A DNA stretch of 29,830 nucleotides from positions 1 to 29,830 of the forward strand of contig JAKRSG010000075.1 in assembly GCA_022402405.1 (NCBI GenBank). The letters run 5' to 3'. The DNA is from Bacteroidia bacterium (GTDB lineage: Bacteria; Bacteroidota; Bacteroidia; UKL13-3). Under the pieces are notes generated by a model that was given only the letters and a program-made list of their open reading frames with translations, searched no databases and was not told where the DNA came from. Shown piece by piece: positions 7,037 through 16,367 of this stretch. Position 1 is the stretch's first letter. The number at the start of each line of letters is the position of its first letter. Both the position numbers and the translations under genes were made by a program.

Positions 7037-9910
7037 TTATTGTTTAATAATTTTATGTATCATTACATCGCCTGTATCTGAAACTACTTGTAAATGGTAA
7101 ATACCAGCAGTAAGTTCTTTCAAATCAATAGTTAATTCATTTTCAAATGTTGCTTCAAAACAAATTTTACCTGTAATATCTAATATAATCGTTTTTACTT
7201 TTCTTTTGTCAGATGTTAGAACATGCAGAACGTCGTTTGTGGGGTTAGGAAAAACTTGTAATTTAGATTTTAAATATTCAAGATTACCAACAGAATTATA
7301 TATGTAGCAGTCAGATGTATCAGTACAATTATTCCAATTAATTACTACTGCATATTCCCCATTTTCAGTTGGTTTATAACTTTGGCTATTTGCGCCAGAT
7401 ATTGGAGTTTTTCCTATGTTACATTTTAACCATTGGTAGTTTGCGTTGCCTTGGGCAGAAAGAAAAATGCCAGCATCTAACGTTACAGACTTATTAATCT
7501 TGTTTACTTCTAAGTAATGTACAATTAAACTATCACATCCAAAGGATGAAATAAGATTTATAGTATCTATTCTATTAGTTTGAGCAAGAATATTCTGACC
7601 ATTTGGGAGTGTTATTATTTCGCCAAAGCAAGCAGGTTTATAAATTTGTAATGGAATAATAGATGGCTTTATTAGGGTTATTTCAAAAATAGTATCACAT
7701 CCAATAGAATATGAGATGGTATCCCTGTAGGTACCCTCTATGAAATAATTTTTTCCATTAAAGGAAAATGGAATATTACCACAAATGACACCATTTATTC
7801 CTTTATATTCATAGCATTTTGATGATTTATTTGTTGTAACGTGCCCATATAGTCCTGTACTTGTTCCAGCTAATAATTCATCATAATATAAAAAGTTAAT
7901 TTGAGTACCAACTGGATAGGAATGTCCCAATGTCCAACTACTAGTCCCCCAAATATACATGTATATATCAGCTTCAACAGCACAAAAAACAGTGTCACCA
8001 CCCAATGCAATAGCTTTACCTTTTTTACCTAAAACAAAAGGGAATCCAGAGGTTGTCATTGGAGTCCATTTATTAGTACCACTTATTATTTTATAATAGG
8101 CAATAGGGTGATTACTGCCAGCATCTGTTCCTGTTAAGTAAATCGTATCTTTTGTTGAACTTACTAAAACGTCTTCGATGCTTGCTACAATGATTGAACC
8201 TGTAGAAGTATGTGTGCTATTCATATTTTGTGAACCAATCCAGCTACTTCCACTTTTTAATACTTTATATACACTTCTTCCAATAGGGTTTTTTAAGTCG
8301 AATGCCACCGTAACATAAGCAAGAGTATCAGTACCTTCAATATTAAAAGCAATGTCGGTAACATCTACATCTTGACCACTACTACTTGCTTCTAGTCGAA
8401 TTTGGTTCCATGAGTTTCCTCCATTTGAAGAGAAAAATAATCCCCCTTTGGCCGAATCTTGAACACTAAAACCAGCAAATATGATGTTTTCGTCAAAGTA
8501 GGCTATTTCTATGGCAGTTGCAATAGTTCCAACAGAAGGGAAAAAATAAGGGCTAAATTCTGGAGAAAAGCTTTGATTCCAGCTTGTACCTCCATTGTTT
8601 GTTTTGTATATTCTTAAATTTCCAACATAAACGGTATTGGTATCCGATTGCTTCATGGCAACAGAATAATATGGAGAGCCATCACCATTTGGCCAGAATG
8701 GGCTACTCCAGATGGGCCCTGTTTTATAATTACTTACCTTTCTTATACCTGCTTTTGAGGCAATCCAAGCCGTTTGTTTGTCGTTTGTCATGTCAAAATC
8801 TTGCACTTGAACGGCTTCCAAACCTTCAGATAAATCAAACGAATTACTACCTCTATTAAGAGATGCGGCAATACCTAAATCGGAGGTAAAGTACACAACA
8901 TTAGTGTCATTTGGATCGCTAAACACTTCACCATCATTTGGGTTAGTAGTTTTCCCCAAACTTCCAAATTCTTGCCAATTTAAACCTGCATTGGTCGAAT
9001 ATCCATCTGAAAAATAGGTAAAATAGGAACTAGCACTACCTGCAAATGCAAAATTTCCACCAGAAACACCATTTGTAGTATTAGGGAAGTTGACATTGAA
9101 CCAAGTTACTTCGTTGTCGGTATATCTATATGTTTTCTCAGGTGCACCAGGAGATTTATGTCCTCCCATAAACAATCTTCCAGCCGGGCTAATACCTATA
9201 GATGAGTATTGATTTCCAGAGGGCAGTGAGCCCAATCCAATATTAGAAATTACGGTTGTATTGTTTAAATTATAAAAAGGGTGATTTGATTTAGATAACA
9301 TTGGGGAGGGACCAAATTTTTGGAAAAGATAAACTTGTTGGCTTACAGGATGTATAACAATTTGATTTACAAATAATGTGAGCATTTTTGGTGCAGCTGT
9401 ATTTTTTATAAAAGTACCGTTGGCATCAATTCTACCCCAAATTAATTGATTGCCTTTAACATATATGAGAACAGAGTCTTTTACACATAAGGCATTTACC
9501 ATATTACTATCAATTTGTTTATGCACGCTACTATCTGGATGAAATGAGAATAAACCTTTATTGTTTATTCCATATAAAGTACCACTTAATTTATGAACCT
9601 GTAATTGCTGAAATGTGCCACCTAAATTATCATCGGAATCCGCACTTGGAACCTTTTTCCAACTTGTAAACTGAAAAGCACTTCCGCTTGGGTTGTATAT
9701 ATCTGAATAAAAAATTGAGTTCGCACTTTCAGTTGATATAAATAATCTGGTTGTATCTGAAGTTTTACTATATCCATTTATGGATAAAATTCTGCCTCCC
9801 CAAACATTTTCAACTTTAGGAGCACTTAGTTGAGCTCCAACTTTTAAAGATAATAATTGCATACTTACCCAAAATAGGGTTTTTACGCTGTGTGTAAAAT
9901 TGTTTTTCAT
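7037..9910 (-). CDS. T9SS-secreted Asp-box beta-propeller protein (paralogue B)
   Basis: A 957-residue exported protein. A signal peptide (ending near VGAQ) leads into a long propeller-like region with Asp-box/BNR-type motifs: YSTNAGLNWQ, YKTNNGGTSWNQ and FSSNGGNSWNQ. After about residue 700 come two short repeats containing GCDTIFEITL and GCDSLIVHYLEV, an Ig-like segment (NANYQWLKCN ... ENGEYAVVI) and a type A T9SS sorting domain (LQVFPNPTNDVLHV ... LTAGIYHLQV). It should be released or anchored on the cell surface through T9SS. It is a clear paralogue of the gene just upstream, sharing GGRIL.INGYS, WIASKAGIRK, NGDGSPYY and INFLYYD.LLAGT. A TAATTTTG -7-like box lies 17 bp before its ATG, so it may have its own promoter. 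The ligand or substrate is unknown; sialidase activity is not supported. Confidence 0.8.
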   Translation of the reverse strand: MKNNFTHSVKTLFWVSMQLLSLKVGAQLSAPKVENVWGGRILSINGYSKTSDTTRLFISTESANSIFYSDIYNPSGSAFQFTSWKKVPSADSDDNLGGTFQQLQVHKLSGTLYGINNKGLFSFHPDSSVHKQIDSNMVNALCVKDSVLIYVKGNQLIWGRIDANGTFIKNTAAPKMLTLFVNQIVIHPVSQQVYLFQKFGPSPMLSKSNHPFYNLNNTTVISNIGLGSLPSGNQYSSIGISPAGRLFMGGHKSPGAPEKTYRYTDNEVTWFNVNFPNTTNGVSGGNFAFAGSASSYFTYFSDGYSTNAGLNWQEFGSLGKTTNPNDGEVFSDPNDTNVVYFTSDLGIAASLNRGSNSFDLSEGLEAVQVQDFDMTNDKQTAWIASKAGIRKVSNYKTGPIWSSPFWPNGDGSPYYSVAMKQSDTNTVYVGNLRIYKTNNGGTSWNQSFSPEFSPYFFPSVGTIATAIEIAYFDENIIFAGFSVQDSAKGGLFFSSNGGNSWNQIRLEASSSGQDVDVTDIAFNIEGTDTLAYVTVAFDLKNPIGRSVYKVLKSGSSWIGSQNMNSTHTSTGSIIVASIEDVLVSSTKDTIYLTGTDAGSNHPIAYYKIISGTNKWTPMTTSGFPFVLGKKGKAIALGGDTVFCAVEADIYMYIWGTSSWTLGHSYPVGTQINFLYYDELLAGTSTGLYGHVTTNKSSKCYEYKGINGVICGNIPFSFNGKNYFIEGTYRDTISYSIGCDTIFEITLIKPSIIPLQIYKPACFGEIITLPNGQNILAQTNRIDTINLISSFGCDSLIVHYLEVNKINKSVTLDAGIFLSAQGNANYQWLKCNIGKTPISGANSQSYKPTENGEYAVVINWNNCTDTSDCYIYNSVGNLEYLKSKLQVFPNPTNDVLHVLTSDKRKVKTIILDITGKICFEATFENELTIDLKELTAGIYHLQVVSDTGDVMIHKIIKQ

Positions 9911-9926
9911 ATCATAAATTTTTGAA

Positions 9927-9934
9927 CAAAATTA
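9927..9934 (-). promoter_or_regulatory. Possible -7 box upstream of propeller paralogue B
   Basis: TAATTTTG on the minus strand matches the Bacteroidota -7 consensus TAnnTTTG and ends 16 bp before the ATG at 9910. No convincing TTTG -33 element lies at the expected distance, so this is weak. Confidence 0.3.
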
Positions 9935-10076
9935 TCCCAATACTTAATTTGGGTTGTCATTATTTATGATGAATTTAGCTAGAAACTAGAATTAATTGGC
10001 ATTGAAAATCAGAAATTTGAATGTTATTTGAGGATTCATAATTTGTCATTACATGGTTTTTACTCTTGATTATTTA

Positions 10077-12767
10077 TTACAATAAGTTTTGCAAATAATA
10101 TGTATTCTGATTGTCTTGAGCACTTTTTAGTCGAATATAATATGTGCCATCTTTCAAATTATTCAATACAATAGTAGGGTTCAGGGCAGGTGTAATTTTT
10201 TCAAATTGTTTCAGCACCCCATAAATGTCGTATATTTCTAAATAACAAACCTCTTGGTTAATTCCATTAACCTGTATACTCATTTTAGCGGGATTTGGAA
10301 AAACTTGAGTGCTTTTAGAATTTATTAGTCCAATTCCATTTGCTTGAATAAAAAAGCAATCAGAAGTGTCTATGCATAATGCTTTGGTAACTTTAACGGC
10401 ATAATTGCCAGATTGATTTGGGATAAATATTCTGTTTTGTGCTCCTGCAACTGGGGCAAAATTGTTATTGCAATCAAGCCATTGATATGAGCTTGCCCCA
10501 GTTTCATTTGAAAAAAGTGTGTCTGATTTTACAAAAATGGAAACATCTGGTCGATTTACAATTAACGTTATTGTAACGATGCTATCACAACCACCTTTGT
10601 TTTTATATAGAAATTGGAAGCTACCAGATGTATCAATTTTCGTAGAATCTGGTAAGGTATAAAATTCGTTGTTACAAATGGATGGATTGTAATTTGTAAT
10701 AAATGGTCTGCAATTAATGCTTGAGCCAAAATGACCAAACAAACCAACCCCGGTGCCGGCAAGTAGGTCATCGTAATATAAAAAGTTTATACTAGAACCC
10801 TTCGGATATTTATATGCTCTGAACCAAATACTATCTTGAAGTGGATATGATAATAATGTTTCATTTGCAGCGGCATATAAGGTATCTTTACCTAAAGCAA
10901 TTTTCACATTTCCACCTTGATAATTTTGAAAACCAGCCATTTTCATCCTTTGCCATTTGCCAATTCCATTTAATAATTTATAAAATACAAAATGTTGAGC
11001 TATGCCACTGCTGTAATCCGTGCCAGCTGCATAGAGAGTATCGGCCCCAATATTAAGCTCAAGGTCGTCTAAACTGGCAATTATTGTGTTATTTTCTTGG
11101 GTATTACTTGCGTCCATATTAGGGTTTACCAACCAATTTGAACCCCGTTTAACTATCCTAAAAACACCACTAAATAAGGTATTGGTTGGATGTTTTTCTA
11201 AGGCTAAATAGGCTATGGTGTCATTTCCTTCTTTTACAATGGAAATGTCGTGTATGTTTATATCTTGCCCAATACTTGTGGAGGCAATTGGAAGTTGAGT
11301 CCAATTTAAACCTGCATTTATAGAATAAAATAAGCCTCCTTTATTTGGTGTTTGACCTATATAAGAAACTAAAATAAGGTTGGTATCAAAAGAGCAAACA
11401 GCTATTTTACTGGTTCTTAGATTGAAAGATGGGAAATTAAAAGGGGCATCTTCTGGAGAAAAAACTTTGTTCCATTGCCTGCCACTTGTATTTGATTTAT
11501 ATATTCTAATATTTCCAACCAAAACCCTATTAGTATCGTTGTTAATCATAGAAACTGTGTAATAGGGTGATCCATCACCATTTGGAAACATGGCATTAGA
11601 CCAACTTTTTTGTGTTGATTGATAATTGGTGTTTTTTCTAATACCAGCTTTTGACGCGATCCAAGCACCAGATTTAGATACATTCATATCTATCCCATTT
11701 ATTTGTAATGCCTCTATCCCCTTGTTAATGTCAATCACAGAATCTCCAAAATTGGATGAAGCACCGAGACCTGCATCAGTATTTAAAAACAAACAATTGT
11801 GGGCAATTGGAGAAATAAATACATATCCATCATTTGGGTGAGTTTCAAAATAAATATTCCCAATAGGTTTCCAATTTATGCCTTTATTGAAAGAACTTGC
11901 AGTAGAAAAATAAATATTATAGTTACTTGATGTTCCTGAAAATGAGAATTTTTTTTCTGATCGGCCAGCCACTCCTGTATTTATAAAGGTCCATGTTAAC
12001 TCATTATCAGTAAATAATATTTTCTTTTCTGCAGCATTAGCCCCTCCAATAAATATCCTACCATCTAACCCAATGCCAATAGCCTCCCATATTACCCCTG
12101 GCCAAGTTCCAGTTATAGAAATAGGGTTAAAGTTACTCAATGAATTAAGGGCATAAAATGCATCACTAGATTTATATAACATAGGTATAGGTCCTCCAAC
12201 TAATACATATATAAAGTGATTGATTGGATGGATAAACATAGAAATAGATTGATTTAAACCAGGGAAATTAAAGTTTGGAATGCTTGAATTTACAAATTCA
12301 CCCAACCTAATTTTTTTATTTTTTAAAGTATTTCCTTGAAAAAAGAACAAAATTGAATCTTTCAAGTAAATATTTTGCGTGCCAAAATTCTCAATCTTTT
12401 TAGCATCTTCAGCATTTTCTGTGGTATAAAATAAACCATTTTGGTGACTAAAAATTAAATATTTATTGATAGTATCAAATGCTAAAGATTGAATGCTTGA
12501 TCCAAACCCTTTGCTAGAATTTAAGGATGGTAACACCTCAAAACTATCTATTTTTAAATCGTTTAAAGTGGTCTTAATTTTTGCTTTAAAAATGGAATTC
12601 GGACTTTCAGTGGAAACAAAAAGCATAATCGAATCTGCGCTTATTGAATAGCCATTTATATCTAAAATTCTTCCCCCAAATAAACCTTCTGTTTTAGGTG
12701 GCGATAATTGTCCTAAGGTTACTTTTGTAATTAATGTGAAAACAAAAAGTTGAATCAAACGGCTCAT
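10077..12767 (-). CDS. T9SS-secreted Asp-box beta-propeller protein (paralogue A)
   Basis: The ATG at 12767 gives 896 residues beginning MSRLIQLFVFTLITKV, a normal signal peptide. A TTG seven codons upstream (12788) is less likely. The architecture matches the next gene downstream: propeller region with STASSFNKGINWKPI and YKSNTSGRQWNK (degenerate Asp-boxes), one GCDSIVTITLIVN repeat, an Ig-like segment (ASSYQWLDCNN ... QSGNYAVKV) and a type A T9SS sorting domain (TQVFPNPAKMSIQV ... LKDGTYYIRL). It lies 41 bp after the regulator gene on the same strand, so the two are likely co-transcribed. The two paralogues align along their length with scattered changes, so the duplication is not recent. 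Extracellular role unknown. Confidence 0.8.
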   Translation of the reverse strand: MSRLIQLFVFTLITKVTLGQLSPPKTEGLFGGRILDINGYSISADSIMLFVSTESPNSIFKAKIKTTLNDLKIDSFEVLPSLNSSKGFGSSIQSLAFDTINKYLIFSHQNGLFYTTENAEDAKKIENFGTQNIYLKDSILFFFQGNTLKNKKIRLGEFVNSSIPNFNFPGLNQSISMFIHPINHFIYVLVGGPIPMLYKSSDAFYALNSLSNFNPISITGTWPGVIWEAIGIGLDGRIFIGGANAAEKKILFTDNELTWTFINTGVAGRSEKKFSFSGTSSNYNIYFSTASSFNKGINWKPIGNIYFETHPNDGYVFISPIAHNCLFLNTDAGLGASSNFGDSVIDINKGIEALQINGIDMNVSKSGAWIASKAGIRKNTNYQSTQKSWSNAMFPNGDGSPYYTVSMINNDTNRVLVGNIRIYKSNTSGRQWNKVFSPEDAPFNFPSFNLRTSKIAVCSFDTNLILVSYIGQTPNKGGLFYSINAGLNWTQLPIASTSIGQDINIHDISIVKEGNDTIAYLALEKHPTNTLFSGVFRIVKRGSNWLVNPNMDASNTQENNTIIASLDDLELNIGADTLYAAGTDYSSGIAQHFVFYKLLNGIGKWQRMKMAGFQNYQGGNVKIALGKDTLYAAANETLLSYPLQDSIWFRAYKYPKGSSINFLYYDDLLAGTGVGLFGHFGSSINCRPFITNYNPSICNNEFYTLPDSTKIDTSGSFQFLYKNKGGCDSIVTITLIVNRPDVSIFVKSDTLFSNETGASSYQWLDCNNNFAPVAGAQNRIFIPNQSGNYAVKVTKALCIDTSDCFFIQANGIGLINSKSTQVFPNPAKMSIQVNGINQEVCYLEIYDIYGVLKQFEKITPALNPTIVLNNLKDGTYYIRLKSAQDNQNTYYLQNLL

Positions 12768-12808
12768 GATTATAAATTTTATACGCAAATGTATTAGATA
12801 ATCTGAAT

Positions 12809-14536
12809 TTATTCACCTGTTAAATTATATTTATTTAACAAAGAAACTGCCTCTAATCTGTTGTTAACAAGAAGTTTATCGTAAATTCTCCGGGTATGAG
12901 TTCTTACTGTATTAATACTTACGAAAATCTTTTCGGAAATTTCTTTATCGGTTAATCCCTCCGCAATAAATAATAATACTTCAAATTCTCTTTTAGATAG
13001 AAGAACTTTATCTCCGGGCAATTTTTCCTTACTTCCGCTATACTTTTGATTTAAATCTTGCAATTCCTTCTCGGTTGAAATAAGTAAATCTTTTAAATTA
13101 TGATTTTCGGTTTTTAGTGATTCAATTTGTTTAGATATAGATACAATGTTTTGTTCTAAAACCAATTGTTTGCTTTTGTTTTTTTGGATCAGCCAAATTA
13201 AAAATACAGCAAAAAGGAGACTGAATAACAATAGAAGTATTAACCTAGTTCGATTATCTTCCAGTTTATTGAGTTGTTGATCTTTGACCTTAAGTTGATT
13301 TTCTTTTTTAGAAACTTCAAATTTTTTGTCAATTTCGATGCTTTTTAAGTTTTCTGCCACATTAATTACATCTTCTTTATATGTATCGTATAGTTTTCTA
13401 TAGGCTAATGCCTCTTTCGTATTGCCAGTTTCTTCAAATATGCTACTTAAATTTTTAGCGATTATTATTTTAAAGTTTTTCTCATCAGAATAGTCAGCCA
13501 ATTCTATTGCTTTTTTAAAATAATTTATAGCTAATTGGTTTTTCTTTTGTTGATAATAAAGATTACCTAAGTTATTATATACGGCAGATAAACTTCTTTT
13601 ATCCCCTAATTTTTCAAATATGGAAATGGATTTTTGGTAGTTATTTGCTGCTTGCTTAAAGTCTAATAATCGAGTAAACACATCACCTAAATTTACCAGT
13701 TGTTGGGCATATTCTTTCTGAATATTTAAGGTAAAATAGGTTTGAGCCGACTCTTTAAAATAATTAAGCGCCTTGTTGTATTCGTTTTTTTTGGAGGCAA
13801 CAATTCCTAATCCATTTAATGCTTGTGCGATGCATTCTTTGTCGTTTAGTTCCTTCGCAATTTTTTCGGCAATTAAAAATTGCTCCTCAGCTATAACATA
13901 ATTTTTTTTCAATAAATAACATGCAGCTAAATTGCTATAAGTTCTTGAAAGAAATAATTTATCATCAAGTAGTTCATATAAACTTAAGGCTTCATGATGG
14001 TATGTAATTGCCTGACCAAAATCTCCGCTATGTTTACTTATCATTCCCAAATTATTAAAAGCATTAGCCTTTAATCTTGAGCTATTACTCCAACTTATTG
14101 CTAATAAGTAATTTTCTGCAGCTAAATCACTTTTTCCAGCCATATAATAATCTACTCCTAAGCGATTATAATTTTTACTAATTTCTACACTATCTCCGCT
14201 AGGAATTAAATGACTTATGGCTTTTTTGTTATACCATGTTGCACTATCAATATTATTTTTAAGGTAATGGAATAAGCCAAGATTACTTAGAGCAACTCCT
14301 GCTCCTTTTGAATATCCAATTTTAGTCGATTCTTCTAAGGATTTCCTAACTAATAAAAAGGATTCTTCTAAATTTATGTCTTTTAGTTGAAGTGATAGCG
14401 CGTTTTGAATATTGATTTTTTCTTCCATGCTGTTCGTAAACAACAAGGCTTTTCTTAAGCTATCTATTCGTTCTTGGCAAAATAACCCAAAACTAATTAA
14501 GGTAATAAAAAATATTACGAGTCCAATTTTTTTCAT
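12809..14536 (-). CDS. Membrane-tethered TPR regulator with cytoplasmic LuxR-type HTH
   Basis: 575 residues. An N-terminal signal/anchor segment (MKKIGLVIFFITLISFGLFC) is followed by about seven or eight tetratricopeptide repeats (residues 40-390; examples: AFNNLGMISKHSGDFGQAI, AQALNGLGIVASKKNEYNKAL, VYNNLGNLYYQQKKNQLAI). Then come a coiled coil, one strong transmembrane helix (about 429-450), a second coiled coil and a LuxR/GerE HTH (about 511-575) with LSKREFEVLLFIAEGLTDKEISEKI and the recognition helix INTVRTHTRRIYDKL. The predicted topology puts the TPRs in the periplasm and the HTH in the cytoplasm, which would let it sense across the membrane and bind DNA directly. This layout is widespread in Bacteroidota. 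It is first in the block with the two secreted propellers, which are its likeliest targets. Confidence 0.85.
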   Translation of the reverse strand: MKKIGLVIFFITLISFGLFCQERIDSLRKALLFTNSMEEKINIQNALSLQLKDINLEESFLLVRKSLEESTKIGYSKGAGVALSNLGLFHYLKNNIDSATWYNKKAISHLIPSGDSVEISKNYNRLGVDYYMAGKSDLAAENYLLAISWSNSSRLKANAFNNLGMISKHSGDFGQAITYHHEALSLYELLDDKLFLSRTYSNLAACYLLKKNYVIAEEQFLIAEKIAKELNDKECIAQALNGLGIVASKKNEYNKALNYFKESAQTYFTLNIQKEYAQQLVNLGDVFTRLLDFKQAANNYQKSISIFEKLGDKRSLSAVYNNLGNLYYQQKKNQLAINYFKKAIELADYSDEKNFKIIIAKNLSSIFEETGNTKEALAYRKLYDTYKEDVINVAENLKSIEIDKKFEVSKKENQLKVKDQQLNKLEDNRTRLILLLLFSLLFAVFLIWLIQKNKSKQLVLEQNIVSISKQIESLKTENHNLKDLLISTEKELQDLNQKYSGSKEKLPGDKVLLSKREFEVLLFIAEGLTDKEISEKIFVSINTVRTHTRRIYDKLLVNNRLEAVSLLNKYNLTGE

Positions 14537-14793
14537 TTCTATTTAGCGAATGTATAATTTTTTCTCATTATCGAACGCCTTTATATACGCCAAAATAGAA
14601 TTCAAAATCTACTTTTTAATATAGAACACCAAAATTTCATAGTATTAACATTGTTTTTTTGTAGGCCAATTAACATGAGCCAACTTTTCTCGAATTATAT
14701 AAAGGTTTTTATTTTATGTTTGCTAGATATAAACTTTTTAACTTTTTCTTGGTTAAATTTAGTTATTGTATTGTGATAATTTATCTTTGAAAC

Positions 14794-15636
14794 ATGAATG
14801 TTAGCGTAGAAATTGATGATAATTCGGGGTTTTGTTTCGGTGTAGTATTCGCCATTCAAATGGCCGAAGATATTTTAAATGAAGAAGGTCATTTATATTG
14901 TTTAGGCGATATTGTGCATAACGACGAGGAGGTAGCTAGGCTCAAACAGAAAGGTCTCGAAATTATAGACCATGATAAGTTTAACAGCTTAACAAATGCC
15001 AAGGTTCTAATACGTGCCCACGGAGAACCACCAGAAACGTACAAAAAAGCATTAGATAATAACATAGAATTGGTTGATGCTAGTTGTCCGGTTGTGTTAA
15101 AATTACAACATCGCGTAAGAGAAGCACACAACAAAGACGAAAAAATTCTCATCTACGGAAAACATGGTCATGCCGAGGTTAAAGGCCTAGTGGGCCAAAC
15201 CAACGGAGAAGCCATTGTGGTAGAAACATTTGATGAACTAGAAAAGCACGAATTACCAAAGAAAATTCAGTTGTACAGTCAGACCACCAAGCGCACTAAA
15301 AATCTATATGCCCTGAAAGATAAACTGGAGGCACAAGGCATAGAGGTAAACTTTAACGATACCTTGTGCAGACAAGTAAGTAACCGCGATATACAGCTGC
15401 GAGATTTTGCTAAAAAGTTTGATAAAATAGTGTTTGTGGCAGGCTTAAAATCTTCTAACGGAAAAGTATTATTTGATGTGTGCAAAGACAATAACCCGAA
15501 TACATTTTTTGTAAGCAGCAAAGACGAAATAAAGGCAGATTGGTTTGCAGAAAACGACAGAATTGGCATATGTGGAGCTACTTCTACGCCTCAATGGCAA
15601 ATGGAAGAGGTTCGTAATCATATATTGGCAATTTAA
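14794..15636 (+). CDS. ispH: 4-hydroxy-3-methylbut-2-enyl diphosphate reductase
   Basis: IspH catalyses the last step of the MEP isoprenoid pathway, reducing HMBPP to IPP and DMAPP with a [4Fe-4S] cluster. The three cluster cysteines are Cys14 (SGFCFGV), Cys98 (DASCPVV) and Cys192 (DTLCRQVSNR). Substrate-binding and acid residues appear in DIVHNDEEV (His42) and GKHGHAEVKG (His126, Glu128), and SQTTKRT supplies the conserved threonine. The length of 280 residues is normal. Only non-coding sequence lies between this and the divergent regulator. A TATCTTTG box ends just 4 bp before the ATG, which would give an almost leaderless message if used; no matching -33 element was seen, so the promoter is unassigned. 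Confidence 0.95.
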   Translation: MNVSVEIDDNSGFCFGVVFAIQMAEDILNEEGHLYCLGDIVHNDEEVARLKQKGLEIIDHDKFNSLTNAKVLIRAHGEPPETYKKALDNNIELVDASCPVVLKLQHRVREAHNKDEKILIYGKHGHAEVKGLVGQTNGEAIVVETFDELEKHELPKKIQLYSQTTKRTKNLYALKDKLEAQGIEVNFNDTLCRQVSNRDIQLRDFAKKFDKIVFVAGLKSSNGKVLFDVCKDNNPNTFFVSSKDEIKADWFAENDRIGICGATSTPQWQMEEVRNHILAI

Positions 15637-15703
15637 GTGCATTTTTTACTTTGTTTTTAATCCCATTTTTAGTTATTTCCGAATTCAAATTAGCTTTAAT
15701 CAC

Positions 15704-16288
15704 ATGAAAAAATATTTCTATACCATCCTTGGATTAGCATTTATAGGCATCTTAACATACAGCTTCTCTGAAACCAAGTTTAAATCAAAAGAAGTTTCAA
15801 CAAGCACGGCGGCTACAAATTTTCATCAATTAAGCATTGCCAGCATTGATGGAAAATCTACCTTAAACATGAAAGATTTTAAAGGTAAATACGTGCTATG
15901 TGTTAACGTAGCAAGCGAGTGCGGGTACACCAAACAATATGGTGCCTTGCAACAGTTGTTTGATGCATACAAAGATAAGTTAGTGGTGGTAGGTTTTCCA
16001 TGCAATCAGTTTATGGGTCAAGAACCAGGAACAGCCGAAGAAATCCAAACATTCTGCAAAAAGAACTACGGAGTTAACTTTCCACTCACACAAAAAATTG
16101 ATGTTAAAGGAAGTGCTCAGCATCCAATTTATGCTTGGTTAACGCAGAAAAGTCTAAACGGTAAAGAAGACGTAAGCATCAAATGGAACTTCAATAAAAT
16201 TCTTATCGATCCAAACGGAAATTGGGTTAAATATTATCCATCTGGTGTAGATCCATTAAGTAAAGAAATTACAGACCTTTTAAAATAA
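15704..16288 (+). CDS. Exported glutathione-peroxidase-family thiol peroxidase
   Basis: The ATG at 15704 gives 194 residues with an N-terminal hydrophobic export segment (YTILGLAFIGILTYSF). An open frame extends upstream but overlaps ispH and adds nothing family-like. The GPx fold is clear: peroxidatic cysteine Cys73 in NVASECGYT (Cys, not selenocysteine), Gln102 in GFPCNQF and Trp161 in KWNFNKILI. Cys118 (TFCKKNYG) is at the place of the resolving cysteine used by thioredoxin-dependent members. Such enzymes reduce hydrogen and lipid peroxides. Since most Bacteroidota lack glutathione, thioredoxin or a periplasmic dithiol protein is the likely reductant (inference). It is 67 bp after ispH and may share its transcript. 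Confidence 0.9.
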   Translation: MKKYFYTILGLAFIGILTYSFSETKFKSKEVSTSTAATNFHQLSIASIDGKSTLNMKDFKGKYVLCVNVASECGYTKQYGALQQLFDAYKDKLVVVGFPCNQFMGQEPGTAEEIQTFCKKNYGVNFPLTQKIDVKGSAQHPIYAWLTQKSLNGKEDVSIKWNFNKILIDPNGNWVKYYPSGVDPLSKEITDLLK

Positions 16289-16367
16289 GGCTGTAAAATT
16301 TTTCTCCAAACAACTTTGTAATCGTTTAACTGCCGCTTGTGGCATGGTTTTTTAGGTGTACATTCTA

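Noticed and set aside
7037..12767. Sialidase activity for the Asp-box propellers
   Set aside because: Asp-box motifs alone occur in many non-enzymatic propellers and no sialidase arginine triad or FRIP motif was seen.
14640..14660. AGTATTAACATT-T-run similar to the sequence at about 22198-22214
   Set aside because: Low-complexity AT-rich intergenic sequence; the similarity is short and can be chance.
14782..14789. TATCTTTG as the ispH promoter -7 box
   Set aside because: It ends 4 bp before the ATG and lacks a -33 element at the right distance, so use would need an almost leaderless message.
15545..15703. Upstream extension of the peroxidase frame into ispH
   Set aside because: It overlaps ispH coding sequence and the ATG at 15704 starts a normal export signal.
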